64,000 nucleotides of DNA. It comes from Heterodera schachtii. Taxonomy: Eukaryota > Nematoda > Chromadorea > Rhabditida > Heteroderidae. Made by a program: the position numbers and the translations under genes. Below, in pieces: positions 10,991 through 20,533 of this stretch. Each line of letters starts with the position of its first letter. The first letter of the stretch is position 1. Where the stretch lies: NCBI GenBank assembly GCA_023374025.1, contig SIJG01000039.1, positions 778,579-842,578 on the forward strand, given 5' to 3'. The notes below the pieces were generated by a model, which was not told where the DNA came from, searched no databases, and saw only the letters and a program-made list of their open reading frames with translations.

Positions 10991-12265
10991 CAAATGGAAT
11001 ATCACCATAAAAAAATATGTATATTGAGAAAGAAAAACTTTCAAACTTTATTCTGTTTAAAACATTTGTTTCGATAATATTTTTTAAGATTTAATAAAAG
11101 AAACGAGGTTCCAACAAAAAAATCCTGGGGAAAAAACGATAAATTGATCAGTAAATATTGGTCAAGTTTTTACTTCAATTTATATGTAAGATATCAAAAA
11201 TATACAAAAAAAAAAATGATTTTAATAATATTTTAAATAATTATAATTTTAATTATGTATTTTATTTATTTATTCGCTTTGTTCTTTGGTTTAATATAAA
11301 AAATTTTCAAAATCTTCAGTACTATTTTTTTACTTTAAATTTGTGTTTTTTATATGTCACATAAAGAATGATTTATATTTATAATAATTTTATAAAATTA
11401 TGGAATTTTTTTCATTTATTCATCTTGGTCTTAGGTTAAAAAAAAATAATGGATTTATTTAAATAATTTTTCATTATGTATTTTCAAATTTAAGATTTTA
11501 CATCAATCATATTCTTTACCTATCTTCAATAAATTATATGAGAATTTTATGCACTCTAAATTTTTTTACCCTTGTCACGGGTTGGAAGTACTCATTAGAT
11601 CTTAATTCACTAAGTTTTATAAAATATTATATTTGCTTATATTTTCTCTATGAAAAATTAACATTTATTGAGATTTGTTATATATAGTATAAAATTTTTT
11701 AAAATTATTTGTTTATTACAAGCTTCTCGATTAAATGCAATTCATACGGATTTTCAACTTCAATGGCTCTGCTTATTATGAGGAAAATTCGTTTAGCCAT
11801 GAAATCATTTTTTATTTTTTAATTAATATTAATGTAATTTAGTAAAGCAAATTATTCTTAAATAATATTTAACTTTATTTTAAATTAAGAAAATATTTTA
11901 GGTCCTTTATTAAAGAATATTTATTTATTTTAAAAATTATTATGTAATATGATATGAAGAATTTTTTATTTCGTTTCATGCAAATATATTTTGAAATATT
12001 TATTTATGTACTTATTCATCGCTTATTTCATTTTGCTATAGATAATCCAAATATATATTCATATTAATGAGTTTTATTATTTATTTTTTATTCTTAAAAT
12101 AAAAAAAAGTCATCAGAAGGGCGATAACCACTTACTCTGACGACTGTTCAGATAAAAGTGCCGTAGAGTAAATGGCAAAAAAAAAAACAAACAAACCAAA
12201 AAAGAAAAAAAAAACACAAACAAAACTGTGTAAATAAATTTAAAAAAAAAACATGTGAATAAAAA
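10991..12265. other. AT-rich spacer left of the Helitron
   Basis: A/T-rich, now with T in excess on the plus strand. At about 12107-12175 a GC-richer patch contains short inverted words (TTACTCT/AGAGTAA). It lies just outside the Helitron 3' hairpin and may be target DNA. No gene seen. Confidence 0.5.
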
Positions 12266-12269
12266 TGAC

Positions 12270-12306
12270 GAGAAGATAGGCACCGCTTCGCGGTGCCTAT
12301 CTTCTC
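12270..12306. repeat. Perfect GC-rich hairpin at the Helitron 3' end
   Basis: A 17-bp perfect stem (12270-12286 with 12290-12306) closes a TTC loop. The core is CCGC-TTC-GCGG. It sits about 150 bp past the last RPA exon, where a Helitron 3' hairpin is expected. It shares its core and its flanking GACGAG word with the hairpin at 18861-18900. Confidence 0.85.
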
Positions 12307-12458
12307 TTTTTTAAAATTATTTGATAAATTTAAGTATTTATAATTTAAAAAAAACTTTTAATTAGAGTTTTCTATTTTTAAAAATATAATTTAAAAAACT
12401 TTTATTATGGATTCCATAAATAGAAATTAATATGAATAACATATTAATTGAATTTCTT

Positions 12459-13907
12459 TCATTTCCCAATTTTTGGATATTCAAGGTCGATCAATTTAGA
12501 ATTGATTATTTTTTCTTCGTGCAATTCAACTGCGTTTTCATTGAAAACGGTAAGTGTGAGCACTCCGGCTGTGAATTTAAACGATGTATATTAAATTATT
12601 TTAAAATAATTTTTCATTTTTGATAAATTACCTTCATTCACATCCACATTTGCCATTTTAAGTGTTAATTCTTGTCCAATTTTGAATTTGATGTTATTTG
12701 GGAAAATGAATTGGGCTTTGTTTTCATGGTCAATAACCATTGTCCCATCTTGTTGTTTTGCCAAATTGATAAGACACTGTTTCCTTGAAACACTGAGACG
12801 AATGTTACCTAATCCGAAAATTATGACTTTTAAAACTGTTTAAAATTACATTCACAAAGTCCTTCAGTTAATTCTGCCAATTTTAATGGAATTTTCTCTG
12901 GTCGCTGTTTTTCAGCAAATCCAATTCGAGAAGTGTTGGTAAAAACAAAAGAAATATTCTGAACCGGAAAGCCTTTCTTCGTAAGTAAGCCTTGAAGTTT
13001 TAAAACACATCCCTTAATTTTAAAAATTATTTTAAAAAATATAGATTTAATACACCTTTTTGTCTTGTAAAATATATTCAAGAAAATCCGCAAGAATATT
13101 CCAAGCATGTTAATTGAGTTTTGTTATTTCCTTCATTAATCATTGCATCAATGACACGTGCTTCGTTTCCTTTTGCCATTACGGTTCTCACGGGCTTTAA
13201 TTCGAATAATTCGCATTCGATTTCACTTAAATTTTATTTTTTTTGTTTTAGCTAAAATCCCTATTTATTAACTTACACAAACTGTTCGCCTGCGCGCATT
13301 TTTTTGATTGGCGTTGGAAAAAAACCATCATTATCGAGTGCAAATTTCTCACGCAAAAATGTGAAATAATTCGTTGTTTTTATCGATAAAATTTGATATT
13401 GTTCCGCAGTGATCAGTGTAATTGTCGATCCTTCTTTTGCAATTAACTCATAATCAACACTACCATAATTGAAATTCGGAATAACTTTTTGTACTCCCCA
13501 AGTATTAAATACATATGTTTTTTGCTTAATAATAAATATAATTTTTAATTAAATTATAAATTTAACTTTAAAATCTTGTCCGAATTCTCGTGCCATTTTT
13601 TCGTAATTGTTTCCCCACATTGTGATGTTGATAAAATCGTAACCATCGCTACCAACCAATGTCCAAACTAATTTTCCATTAACATTTCTAACCGCATCAG
13701 CAATCACAATTGTCAATTTGATATCACTAAATATTAAATTTATTTCAACAATTATTAAACATTTATTTTAAATATATTGTTAAAATAATTATAAAATAAA
13801 TTAAATGAATTATTTTTAAATTAAACTTACATCATTGTTTCGCCGATTTTTAGACGTTTAATTGGTGTTAATTTGTTAATTGTTTTTTGCAGACGATTAT
13901 TCTCCAT
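12459..13907 (-). CDS. Helitron-encoded RPA70-like ssDNA-binding protein, seven exons
   Basis: A single-stranded DNA-binding protein expected to coat the displaced strand during rolling-circle transposition. Exons by phase: 13907-13831, 13726-13567, 13524-13277, 13225-13056, 13012-12850, 12808-12632, 12568-12459. All six introns are GT-AG, 41-104 nt, and every junction joins in frame. The product is about 367 residues from MENNRLQKTINKLTPIKRL. The first part reads as an OB fold like RPA1 domain A (KTYVFNTWGVQKV...NYGSVDYELI parallels the family's KVYYF...NDYEM). A second OB fold follows (TAWNILADFLEYI, then VLKLQGLL), with a third module C-terminal. Exon 4 needs removal of one base near 13107. 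The start is the first Met of the conserved region, just downstream of RepHel on the same strand. Confidence 0.75.
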
Positions 13908-14112
13908 TTTTAAAAAATCCAAATTGCTTTTGAAATGCTTAATTTATGCTTTATTTTAAAAAATTCTCAAAAAAAAGGTTAGGTTCTAAATTTTTATTTC
14001 TTTATTTATTTATGCAAAACGAATGACATTGAGTGCCTTTTTAACTATTTTTGATCAAAGTTCAACAATAATGTAAATAAGAATTATGAAATGTATTATT
14101 ACTTATTTTATA

Positions 14113-14922
14113 TTATAAGAAAATTTCTTTCCAGACAACATTTTCGGTTTTTTTCTCAGTATTCTCTTCCGAAAGTTTAATTTTAATTTGTTTCCATGAA
14201 CCCGTTCTTGACAAAGCTACATAAGTTTGTCCATGGGAAAAACTTGGTCTTGTCCAATCAATGCCAATTTTTTTATATGTTGCTCCTTGACTTTTTATAA
14301 AAGTTGTTGCAAATGCTAATCTCACAGGAAATTGGTGTCTTTTTAAAATTACAGGAAATTCTTTTTCTGAAATTAAAGTAATTCGGTGAATAAATACTTC
14401 CTTTCCATCATGGTCTCCTCCAATTATAATACAACGAAGAATATTTTTTGTGGGTTCAATCAGTTGTAAAAAAGTTCCATTACATAAACCATCCTTTATA
14501 CTTGTATTTCTGAGATAGATAAGTCTACAACCTTTTTTAAGTTTTAATTCGTGCACTGGGAAACCAGGTGAATTAAATGAATTTAGTACTTCAATTGTGA
14601 TCGGGAAATTTGGTGAATCTTCAGTTTCATCAATACTTAAGTAATTTATAGGTTCTCCTGGAAAAATTTCTAATGTTTCATCGTTATAAAGGTTGACAAT
14701 GTCGTTGTATGGTGACATGATCATTTTATTGTTTAGATCATCAAAATTTTTCTTTTCAGATAAATTACCATAAACCTCATTAATTAAATTGCTGTTTTCA
14801 TTAATAATACATTCTCTTGGTAATTGAATTAATCCATTTACATTAATTGAACCATCTCCAATTTTTAAAATTTCTTCTGCAAATTTTTTATCCTGTGCTC
14901 TAATATTATCTACTAAATTCAT
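14113..14922 (-). CDS. Helitron RepHel segment 4: PIF1 helicase C-terminal half
   Basis: This 269-codon frame continues the helicase. It begins MNLVDNIRAQ, which joins naturally to the preceding segment's NYGIF end through a 7-T run needing one extra T. It holds the late superfamily-1B motifs: RLAFATTFIKSQGATY around residues 201-216 (motif V region) and YVALSRTGSW at 234-243 (motif VI). The end NVVWKEIFL matches the usual terminus of Helitron helicases, with no endonuclease or OTU extension. It is a frameshifted part of one gene, not a separate protein. Confidence 0.85.
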   Translation of the reverse strand: MNLVDNIRAQDKKFAEEILKIGDGSINVNGLIQLPRECIINENSNLINEVYGNLSEKKNFDDLNNKMIMSPYNDIVNLYNDETLEIFPGEPINYLSIDETEDSPNFPITIEVLNSFNSPGFPVHELKLKKGCRLIYLRNTSIKDGLCNGTFLQLIEPTKNILRCIIIGGDHDGKEVFIHRITLISEKEFPVILKRHQFPVRLAFATTFIKSQGATYKKIGIDWTRPSFSHGQTYVALSRTGSWKQIKIKLSEENTEKKTENVVWKEIFL

Positions 14923-14924
14923 TG

Positions 14925-17408
14925 TTATAAAAAAATGCCATAATTTTGATTTTTTATTGTTAAATCGATTATTTCACTTCTTCCGCAAAATTTCTTAATA
15001 GGCAAAGTTTGACGAAAATCGCCAGCAAGAATAAAATGTTTTCCACCAAAAGGCTTATTAGATTTCATAAGTTCTTTTAATTTTTTATCAATTGCTTCTA
15101 AAGCAAACCTTGGCGCCATTGGTGCTTCATCAATAACAAAAAAGTCGCTTTTAATTATTTCTTCTGCTTCTTTTGTACCTGAAGAAATACCTGAAACACT
15201 ATTACCCGACAAATCCAAAGGGAATTTAAATCGATTATGCAACGTTCTCCCTTTTTTAAGAAATGTAGCAGCTATTCCAGAGAAAGCCATATTTGACATT
15301 ATCTTTTTATTCCCACGTACTAAGTGATAAAGTGTCGTTAGCAAAAAAGATTTGCCGGTTCCACCGGGTCCATCAATGTATAGTAAAATCTGATTATTTT
15401 TTTCCAATGCATTTGTTTTAATAAAATTATAAATATTTTTCTGATTTATATTCAGAAATTCGTATCTATCCTCTGCAATTTTCAATTCTTCTTCAGGAAC
15501 AAATAAATCATCATTTTCGTTAATATTATCATAAAATTCTTGAGGTAAAGTTTTATAATTACTTAATTTTTTCCCTTCCATTAACAAATGCTTATTAATA
15601 TAACCTAAAGCAAGTTTATATGACGTTTCTTGAGGATATTTTTGTAAAAAATCTTCAGATAATTCTTTTTTAAATTCTTCCCAAAGAAATTCAGGTTTTT
15701 TGGGGTTTCCAAAAAGTAAAATGCTCGCAAAAAGATTTCTTAATGCAGTTGGGAATTTAAATTGTGATGCTTCAAATAAACAACTTTTCCATTCTTCATC
15801 ATTTTTGATAAGGCCTCGTGCAAGACATGATTCTCCAAATGTTTTATATTCAACTCCTTCATAAATTTTTAAGTCCTTATAACTCTGTGCATGTGTATGT
15901 AAGAGCAAATATCTTAGATAATATTTTTCCCCTTCAGAAGGATTAACGGGATACATTCGTCCAATTGTTTTTCCAAATCTTTGTTTTCTTTTATTCCATT
16001 TACCTTTTTCATAATCCCACGTACAATACTTAGGCATTTCTGCATATTTATAAGTCAATAAAGGATTTTCTCTAACAAAATCAAAATATGCTAAAAGTTT
16101 ACTTTTTTTCTCTTTTTTTCCTAAAATTATTTCATCTTCATCATTTTCATTAAAATATACAATTTGCTCATTTTCCAAATGAATGGGTAATCGCATAACC
16201 GAATGAGATTTTCCTTGTAATGGAAATTTAAAAATACGCCAACAGGCTTCTACCGGACCCAAATATCTTGCATCCAAGTAATTACCAACTTCATCATAAA
16301 GTAACTCTTTTTCGTTTCCGCCCAAATTCACACACCGAATAATGGCAGCATCATAACCTTTATAAATATATTTATAAATATATTTTACAGCCTTAATATC
16401 GGCAACCTTTTCAATGTTTATATGAGAACCAAATCTTTTTAGAAGATATGCATTAAATGGTACCACATTTTGATTAGTCATTATAATTTTTTCCCCCGTT
16501 TTCCAATCTTTTTTTTCACAAAATCGTCCATTTTTTGGCCTTTTATATAATGGGTATCCATTTTCATTAATTTCGGTTTTTTCTCTAAATTCTTTTGGAA
16601 ATTTTTTCGTACATTTTTTTTTCTTTGCATCCCAACAAATTGCTTCCGGGAATTCATTTCCACATGGACCATGAATCATTAATGAAGCAACTAAATCATA
16701 AAGTGCTTTATCAGAATTTTCATCTGGTATTTCTGCAGAAATATATTTATCAATATCACTAATGGTATGCAATTTGTCTTTATTTTTAAGAGTTATCAAT
16801 AAATGAATATGAGGCAGCCCTCTTTTTTGAAATTCAATTGAATAACAAAATCCAGCAATTTCACCAAAAATTCCATTTTTTCCAGTTATTTCCTTAAGGA
16901 ATTGAACGATTTTTAACCTGAAAACCCTTGCTACTATATCTGGTCTATCATGTGTATATTGTCCATTTTTCAAACATTTTAAAATATCTTTATCTTTGGG
17001 ATTACACGTAAAAGTTATAAATAAATCAGGTTTCCCAATTTCATTCACATTAGCCATAGCGTCCATAAAACTTTCGTGAAAATTTCTTGGCCCACCTGTA
17101 AAACTTGATGGTAGTATAACCTGTTTTTTAAAGACAATTCCTTCTTCTATTGCTCTACTTTCTAATATTTTTTCGATGTTACTATATGATTCTTTACAGA
17201 TTTCCTTTTGGTGTATTTTTATATAATTTAATCGATTCCATTCAATCCGAGCAGCTTGATCGACCACCCATTGTTGAAATAGTTTTTGAGCAAAATGATG
17301 TGGCAAAAATTTTCCTTCATTTCGGCAAAATAATTTGTACTTTGTAAAATCACATAAAGAAATTGGATTTCCTTTTTGATCTTTTAATTTATAATGCCAT
17401 CCCTTCAT
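14925..17408 (-). CDS. Helitron RepHel segment 3: HUH Rep nuclease and PIF1 helicase N-terminal half
   Basis: An 827-codon frame with the catalytic core. Rep region: FITFTCNPK near 130-138, the HUH motif GLPHIHLLI (His200, His202), and the two-tyrosine motif YIYKYIYKG at 343-351 (Tyr343 and Tyr347 as likely nicking residues). These nick and rejoin DNA at Helitron ends. Helicase region: Walker A GPGGTGKS at 680-687, Walker B FFVIDEAPM at 756-764, and GGKHFILAGDFRQTLPI at 788-804. All key residues are present. The true reading enters from upstream: dropping one G of the GGG at about 17402 links YPNCYEG to WHYKLKD, the normal Helitron sequence, so the ATG at 17408 is not a real start. It ends in a frameshift at 14927. 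Confidence 0.92.
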   Translation of the reverse strand: MKGWHYKLKDQKGNPISLCDFTKYKLFCRNEGKFLPHHFAQKLFQQWVVDQAARIEWNRLNYIKIHQKEICKESYSNIEKILESRAIEEGIVFKKQVILPSSFTGGPRNFHESFMDAMANVNEIGKPDLFITFTCNPKDKDILKCLKNGQYTHDRPDIVARVFRLKIVQFLKEITGKNGIFGEIAGFCYSIEFQKRGLPHIHLLITLKNKDKLHTISDIDKYISAEIPDENSDKALYDLVASLMIHGPCGNEFPEAICWDAKKKKCTKKFPKEFREKTEINENGYPLYKRPKNGRFCEKKDWKTGEKIIMTNQNVVPFNAYLLKRFGSHINIEKVADIKAVKYIYKYIYKGYDAAIIRCVNLGGNEKELLYDEVGNYLDARYLGPVEACWRIFKFPLQGKSHSVMRLPIHLENEQIVYFNENDEDEIILGKKEKKSKLLAYFDFVRENPLLTYKYAEMPKYCTWDYEKGKWNKRKQRFGKTIGRMYPVNPSEGEKYYLRYLLLHTHAQSYKDLKIYEGVEYKTFGESCLARGLIKNDEEWKSCLFEASQFKFPTALRNLFASILLFGNPKKPEFLWEEFKKELSEDFLQKYPQETSYKLALGYINKHLLMEGKKLSNYKTLPQEFYDNINENDDLFVPEEELKIAEDRYEFLNINQKNIYNFIKTNALEKNNQILLYIDGPGGTGKSFLLTTLYHLVRGNKKIMSNMAFSGIAATFLKKGRTLHNRFKFPLDLSGNSVSGISSGTKEAEEIIKSDFFVIDEAPMAPRFALEAIDKKLKELMKSNKPFGGKHFILAGDFRQTLPIKKFCGRSEIIDLTIKNQNYGIFL

Positions 17409-17952
17409 AACAATTCGGATAAAAAATAGGATAAATTAAGGGTTCGACTAATTTATCTAACGGATATATATTTTTAATTTGTTTTTGTCCTTTTGAGTGG
17501 ACAACAATGTTTGCCGCAGGAATTTCTTCATTCGCATCTCTAAACAAAACTGCACAAACTTCATTCGATCTTGGAATGTTATATCTTCTTAAATCAACCC
17601 CTTCTCTTACACTAAAAAGCATTGTCACATCAGGAATTTCAAATTCATTTTCTGATTTTTTTGATGACTCAATTACGTCCTTCATCATTTCATAAGATTT
17701 TGCGAAAATGTAATTTTCCCTTAAATAATTTTCAATGTAAGACATTAAAAATGCCATTTTCTCTTTTTCTTTTGAATTTTCATTACACATTTGCATTCTA
17801 TAATTCAAAGATTGATCTGTGTCAATGAAATACAATTGTCCATTGGTAGGAAGATCTTCATTTTCTGGAAAAGCAGCAGTATTATATGAGTGATAAACAG
17901 CCCCTTGAATTTTAAAAATTGGAATTTTTTTATTCGGGTAACAAAATCTCAT
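17389..17952 (-). CDS. Helitron RepHel segment 2: Helitron-like N domain
   Basis: A 187-codon frame with the conserved block just before the Rep catalytic region: FKIQGAVYHSYNTAAFP, GQLYFIDTDQSLNYRM (the family's IYF-D-DTD-QLN-R) and VVHSKGQKQIKNIYPLDK. It ends IYPIFYPNCYEG and then shifts frame into segment 3. Upstream, 18062-17953 is also coding in a third frame (ELLFHQNNFDKKTHDLF, then NIRLFNSSFSC), joining segment 1 to segment 2 through two single-base insertions. Nothing in it suggests an intron. Confidence 0.85.
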   Translation of the reverse strand: MRFCYPNKKIPIFKIQGAVYHSYNTAAFPENEDLPTNGQLYFIDTDQSLNYRMQMCNENSKEKEKMAFLMSYIENYLRENYIFAKSYEMMKDVIESSKKSENEFEIPDVTMLFSVREGVDLRRYNIPRSNEVCAVLFRDANEEIPAANIVVHSKGQKQIKNIYPLDKLVEPLIYPIFYPNCYEGMAL

Positions 17953-18062
17953 ACACCCTAAGGACTGCGCAAGAAAAACTTGAATTAAATAATCGTATGT
18001 TTTTCATAAAAAGGTCGTGTGTTTTTTTATCAAAATTATTTTGATGAAATAAAAGTTCAAAT

Positions 18063-18524
18063 TCATGCTGGATATTCAGGAATTGTTTCTTCCAAATTTG
18101 CTAATTTACCATAACTACAACAATTCCCGAATTCAACATTAATTTTTGACGTATTCCTCTCTTCCAAAAAATGAACTGCTGGACAATGAAGGCATTTAAA
18201 ATTAAAATCACTGAGTTCATAAAATTTCACATCACTATTTTGTTTGTTAGATGTTCCAACAAAAAAATCATTTGAAACTTCATCCAAATTAATCAGTTCT
18301 CTATCTACTTTTCTTCGCTTAAACAAACAATCATTGACTTCCAATTCATCTTTATTCAATTCAATTGAGTCACCAATTTGGTCAAATTGCTTTTGTAGGG
18401 AGCGTTTAACCCTTTTATTCAGTTCTCCGCTTTTTCCGGGAGCTTTTAACCCGTCATTTCTTTGTGTATTTGTTGAAGTGGAAGGATAATCTTCAATAGG
18501 AAAATTTTGTTTTTGTCGTACCAT
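18063..18524 (-). CDS. Helitron RepHel segment 1: N-terminal zinc-finger region
   Basis: A 153-codon frame starting MVRQKQNFPIEDYPS, the best candidate for the native start of the transposase. After a basic, low-complexity stretch (KRVKRSLQKQF) comes the Helitron cysteine cluster CLHCPAVHF (C111, C114, H118) and, 17 residues later, CCSYGK (C135, C136). This cluster is thought to contact DNA. The frame stops at TGA 18065-18063, but removing one base reads straight on into HEFELLFHQ, so the stop is due to a frameshift. From 18524 to 14113 the joined gene would encode about 1470 residues, the normal length of a RepHel protein. Confidence 0.8.
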   Translation of the reverse strand: MVRQKQNFPIEDYPSTSTNTQRNDGLKAPGKSGELNKRVKRSLQKQFDQIGDSIELNKDELEVNDCLFKRRKVDRELINLDEVSNDFFVGTSNKQNSDVKFYELSDFNFKCLHCPAVHFLEERNTSKINVEFGNCCSYGKLANLEETIPEYPA

Positions 18525-18828
18525 TATCTAAAAAAATTAAAAAAAAAAATTTGATACACATAATAAAAAGGCTAATTTTTTTCTCTGTAAAAACCAAAAT
18601 ACTAAAAAGCAGATAAATAAACAAATTTAACGAAGCAAAAATCGCAAAATCAATGGGAAAAAAGTTTATCCAATTCAAAAAAAAAATGCAAACAAAAAAA
18701 TGAAGTCATTGAAAATGGTAAACAAAATCAATGAACAACTGCTGGAGGGAAAGTAGTAAATAAACACCTTTCGAAGGAGAATGGAAAGGAAAGAAATCGT
18801 GTCGAAAATTTTTTTGTTTTGAACGGTG

Positions 18829-18863
18829 GGCGGGGCTAACTGCCGATTAATATAATAGACGAG
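18829..18863 (-). repeat. Helitron 5'-end-like motif, copy B
   Basis: Read on the minus strand it is CTCGTCTATTATATTAATCG followed by GCAGTTAGCCCCGCC. TC plus an AT-rich start followed by TAGCCCCGCC resembles Helitron 5' termini. It recurs in diverged form, same orientation, at 20499-20533. Confidence 0.6.
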
Positions 18864-18900
18864 CGCTTGGGCGCCGCTTCGCGGCGCCAACCGCTCTGTC
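18861..18900. repeat. GC-rich hairpin abutting the Helitron 5' end
   Basis: An 8-bp perfect inner stem GGCGCCGC-TTC-GCGGCGCC is extended by paired GAGCG/CGCTC and GAC/GTC words with a bulge and a mismatch. It shares the CCGC-TTC-GCGG core and the GACGAG flank with the Helitron 3' hairpin at 12270-12306. This suggests it is the 3' end of a second, upstream Helitron. Confidence 0.75.
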
Positions 18901-18949
18901 AAAATTTAAAAGTTGATAAGAAATTAATTTGATATTTGGTGTCTCTCAA

Positions 18950-20270
18950 AGTTCTCTCTCTCTCTCTCTCTCTCTTCTCCCTCACTCTCTCTCTTTTCTC
19001 TCTCCCTCTCTCTGTCCCTCTCTCTCTCCCCCTCTCTCTTTTCCCTCTCACTCTCTCTCTTCCATCTCTCTCTCTTCTCTCTTTCCCTCTCTCTATTTCT
19101 CTCTCTCCCCCTCTCTGTCCCTATCTCTCTACCTCTCCTCTTTTTCCATCTCACTCTCTCTCTTCTATCTCACTCTCTTCCCCTCTCTCTCTTCTCTCTC
19201 TCTCTCTCTTCTCCCTCACCCTCTCTCTTTTCTCTCTCCCTCTCTCTGTCCCTCTCTCTCCCCCCTCTCTATTTTCCCTCTCTCTATTTCTCTCTCTCCC
19301 CCTTTCTGTCCCTATCTCTCTACCTCTCCTCTTTTTCCATCTCACTCTCTCTCTTCTATCTCACTCTCTTCCCCTCTCTCTCTTCTCTCTCTCGCTCTTC
19401 TCCCTCACTCTCTCTCTTTTCTCTCTCCCTCTCTCTTCCCTCTCTCTCTCTTCTCTTTTTCCCTCTCTCTATTTCTCTCTTTAGCATTATGAATACCAGC
19501 ATCTCTCTCTTCTATCTCACTTTCTTCCCCTCTCTCTCTTCTCTCTCTCTCTTTTTCTCTCTCTTGCCTCTCTCTATATTTCACCCTCCCTCCCCCCCCC
19601 CCCCTATCTCTCTCTCATTCTATTCTATCTCTCTCTCATCTCTCTCATTGTCTTTTCTCTCTCCCTTTCTCTCTCTTCCCTTTCAATTTCTCTCCCTCTC
19701 TCTTCCCTCTCTCTATATCTCACTCTTCCTCTCTCTCTCTCTGTCTCCCATTCTCTTCTCTCTATCTCTCTCTCTCTTAACATCTTTCTCCCCTCTCTCT
19801 CACCTCCCCTAACTCTCTCACTACCTTTCTATTTGTTTTTATTCTCTCACCACACACTCTCTCTCTCTCTTCCCTGTTTCAACCTACCTCCTATCTCTCT
19901 CCCCAGCTCTCTTTTTCTTTCCGTCTCTCCCCCTCTTTCCCTGCGTCTCTCTCTCTCTCTCTTTTTTCCTCCTTTTCTCGCTTCTCTTCTCTTCACCTCA
20001 CTCTCTCTCTATTTTTTCCTTTTCTCTCTCCTCACCTCACACTATCTCTTTCTCACTCTCTCTTTTTCTCGTTTTGTCTCTTTTCTCCTCATTCTCTCGC
20101 TCTCTTTCTTTTCTACCCATCTCTTTCTCTCTCTCTGTCTCTCCCTCTCTCTCTCTCTCTCCGTCACTCTTCCTCACAACACTCTCCCTCTTTTTTCTCT
20201 ACATCCTCTCTCCCCCTTCCTTTGTCTTTCTCTTCATTCTCTACCTTCTCATTTCCACCCACTCCTACAC
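18950..20270. repeat. Polypyrimidine (CT-rich) tract of about 1.3 kb
   Basis: Almost uninterrupted C/T on the plus strand, so GA-rich on the minus strand. Within it a higher-order unit of roughly 190-240 bp recurs: a block containing CTTCTCCCTCA starts near 18970, 19207 and 19396, and a block with CTACCTCTCCTCTTTTTCCA occurs near 19129 and 19320. Long Ser/Leu/Pro-rich open frames here are simple-repeat artefacts. Such mirror-symmetric polypurine-polypyrimidine DNA can form triplex structures. Confidence 0.9.
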
Positions 20271-20498
20271 ACCAATCACAAATATAAACAAACTCACACG
20301 CATTCAAACCTGCGAGACGACCGCACGCGTTACCCACTCTACCTCTCCCATCCGCGCCGACAAAGAAACAAACAATGCAATCTCTCCTCTACCCAACCTT
20401 TCTCTATTAGTCTTCAATTATATTTTTTAATTTTCTGTTTCTTTTCCTCTATGTAAACAAAACACCACTTTCGGCGCGAATTCAAAAAGCCAAAAAGG

Positions 20499-20533
20499 GG
20501 CGGGGCTATTACTCGGTTAATATATAGTAAGAG
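20499..20533 (-). repeat. Helitron 5'-end-like motif, copy A
   Basis: The plus strand reads GGCGGGGCTATTACTCGG followed by TTAATATATAGTAAGAG. It aligns with 18829-18863, 1670 bp away, and marks the right edge of the polypyrimidine block. Confidence 0.6.

Larger units (their letters stand above)
12266..18859 (-). mobile_element. Near-complete autonomous Helitron (RepHel plus RPA)
   Basis: Reading leftward, the element would start at 18859 with TCTATTATATTAATCGGCAG, the TC-plus-AT-rich start typical of Helitrons. It then carries the Rep-helicase gene (18524-14113) and an intron-containing RPA-like gene (13907-12459), and ends after the GC-rich hairpin at 12306-12270. Gene order and content match canonical animal Helitrons. 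No apurinic endonuclease domain is visible, so it is not an endonuclease-bearing Helentron. The expected 3' terminal CTRR is not evident after the hairpin; both hairpins in this region are followed by CGTC instead. The outer boundaries are therefore inferred. Confidence 0.8.
18860..20532 (-). mobile_element. Putative non-autonomous Helitron filled with polypyrimidine
   Basis: Bounded on the right by a Helitron 5'-like motif (minus strand TCTTACTATATATTAACCGA, then TAATAGCCCCGCC, 20532-20499) and on the left by the hairpin at 18861-18900 followed by CGTC. Between them lies about 1.3 kb of CT-rich simple sequence and no transposase. It is head-to-tail with the autonomous element at 18859. The boundaries rest on motif similarity only. 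Confidence 0.4.

Noticed and set aside
10116..11010. Frames of 64-117 codons on both strands
   Set aside because: Products of tandem repeats in a GC-rich patch; overlapping on both strands.
12270..12306. Rho-independent terminator
   Set aside because: The stem is followed by T-runs on one strand, but the context is eukaryotic and it fits a Helitron 3' hairpin.
17150..17828. Plus-strand frames of 62-68 codons
   Set aside because: Antisense shadows of the Helitron Rep gene.
18929..20456. Ser/Leu/Pro-rich open frames of 107-207 codons, and Arg/Glu-rich frames on the opposite strand
   Set aside because: They are translations of CT/GA simple sequence, open in several frames at once, with no motif.
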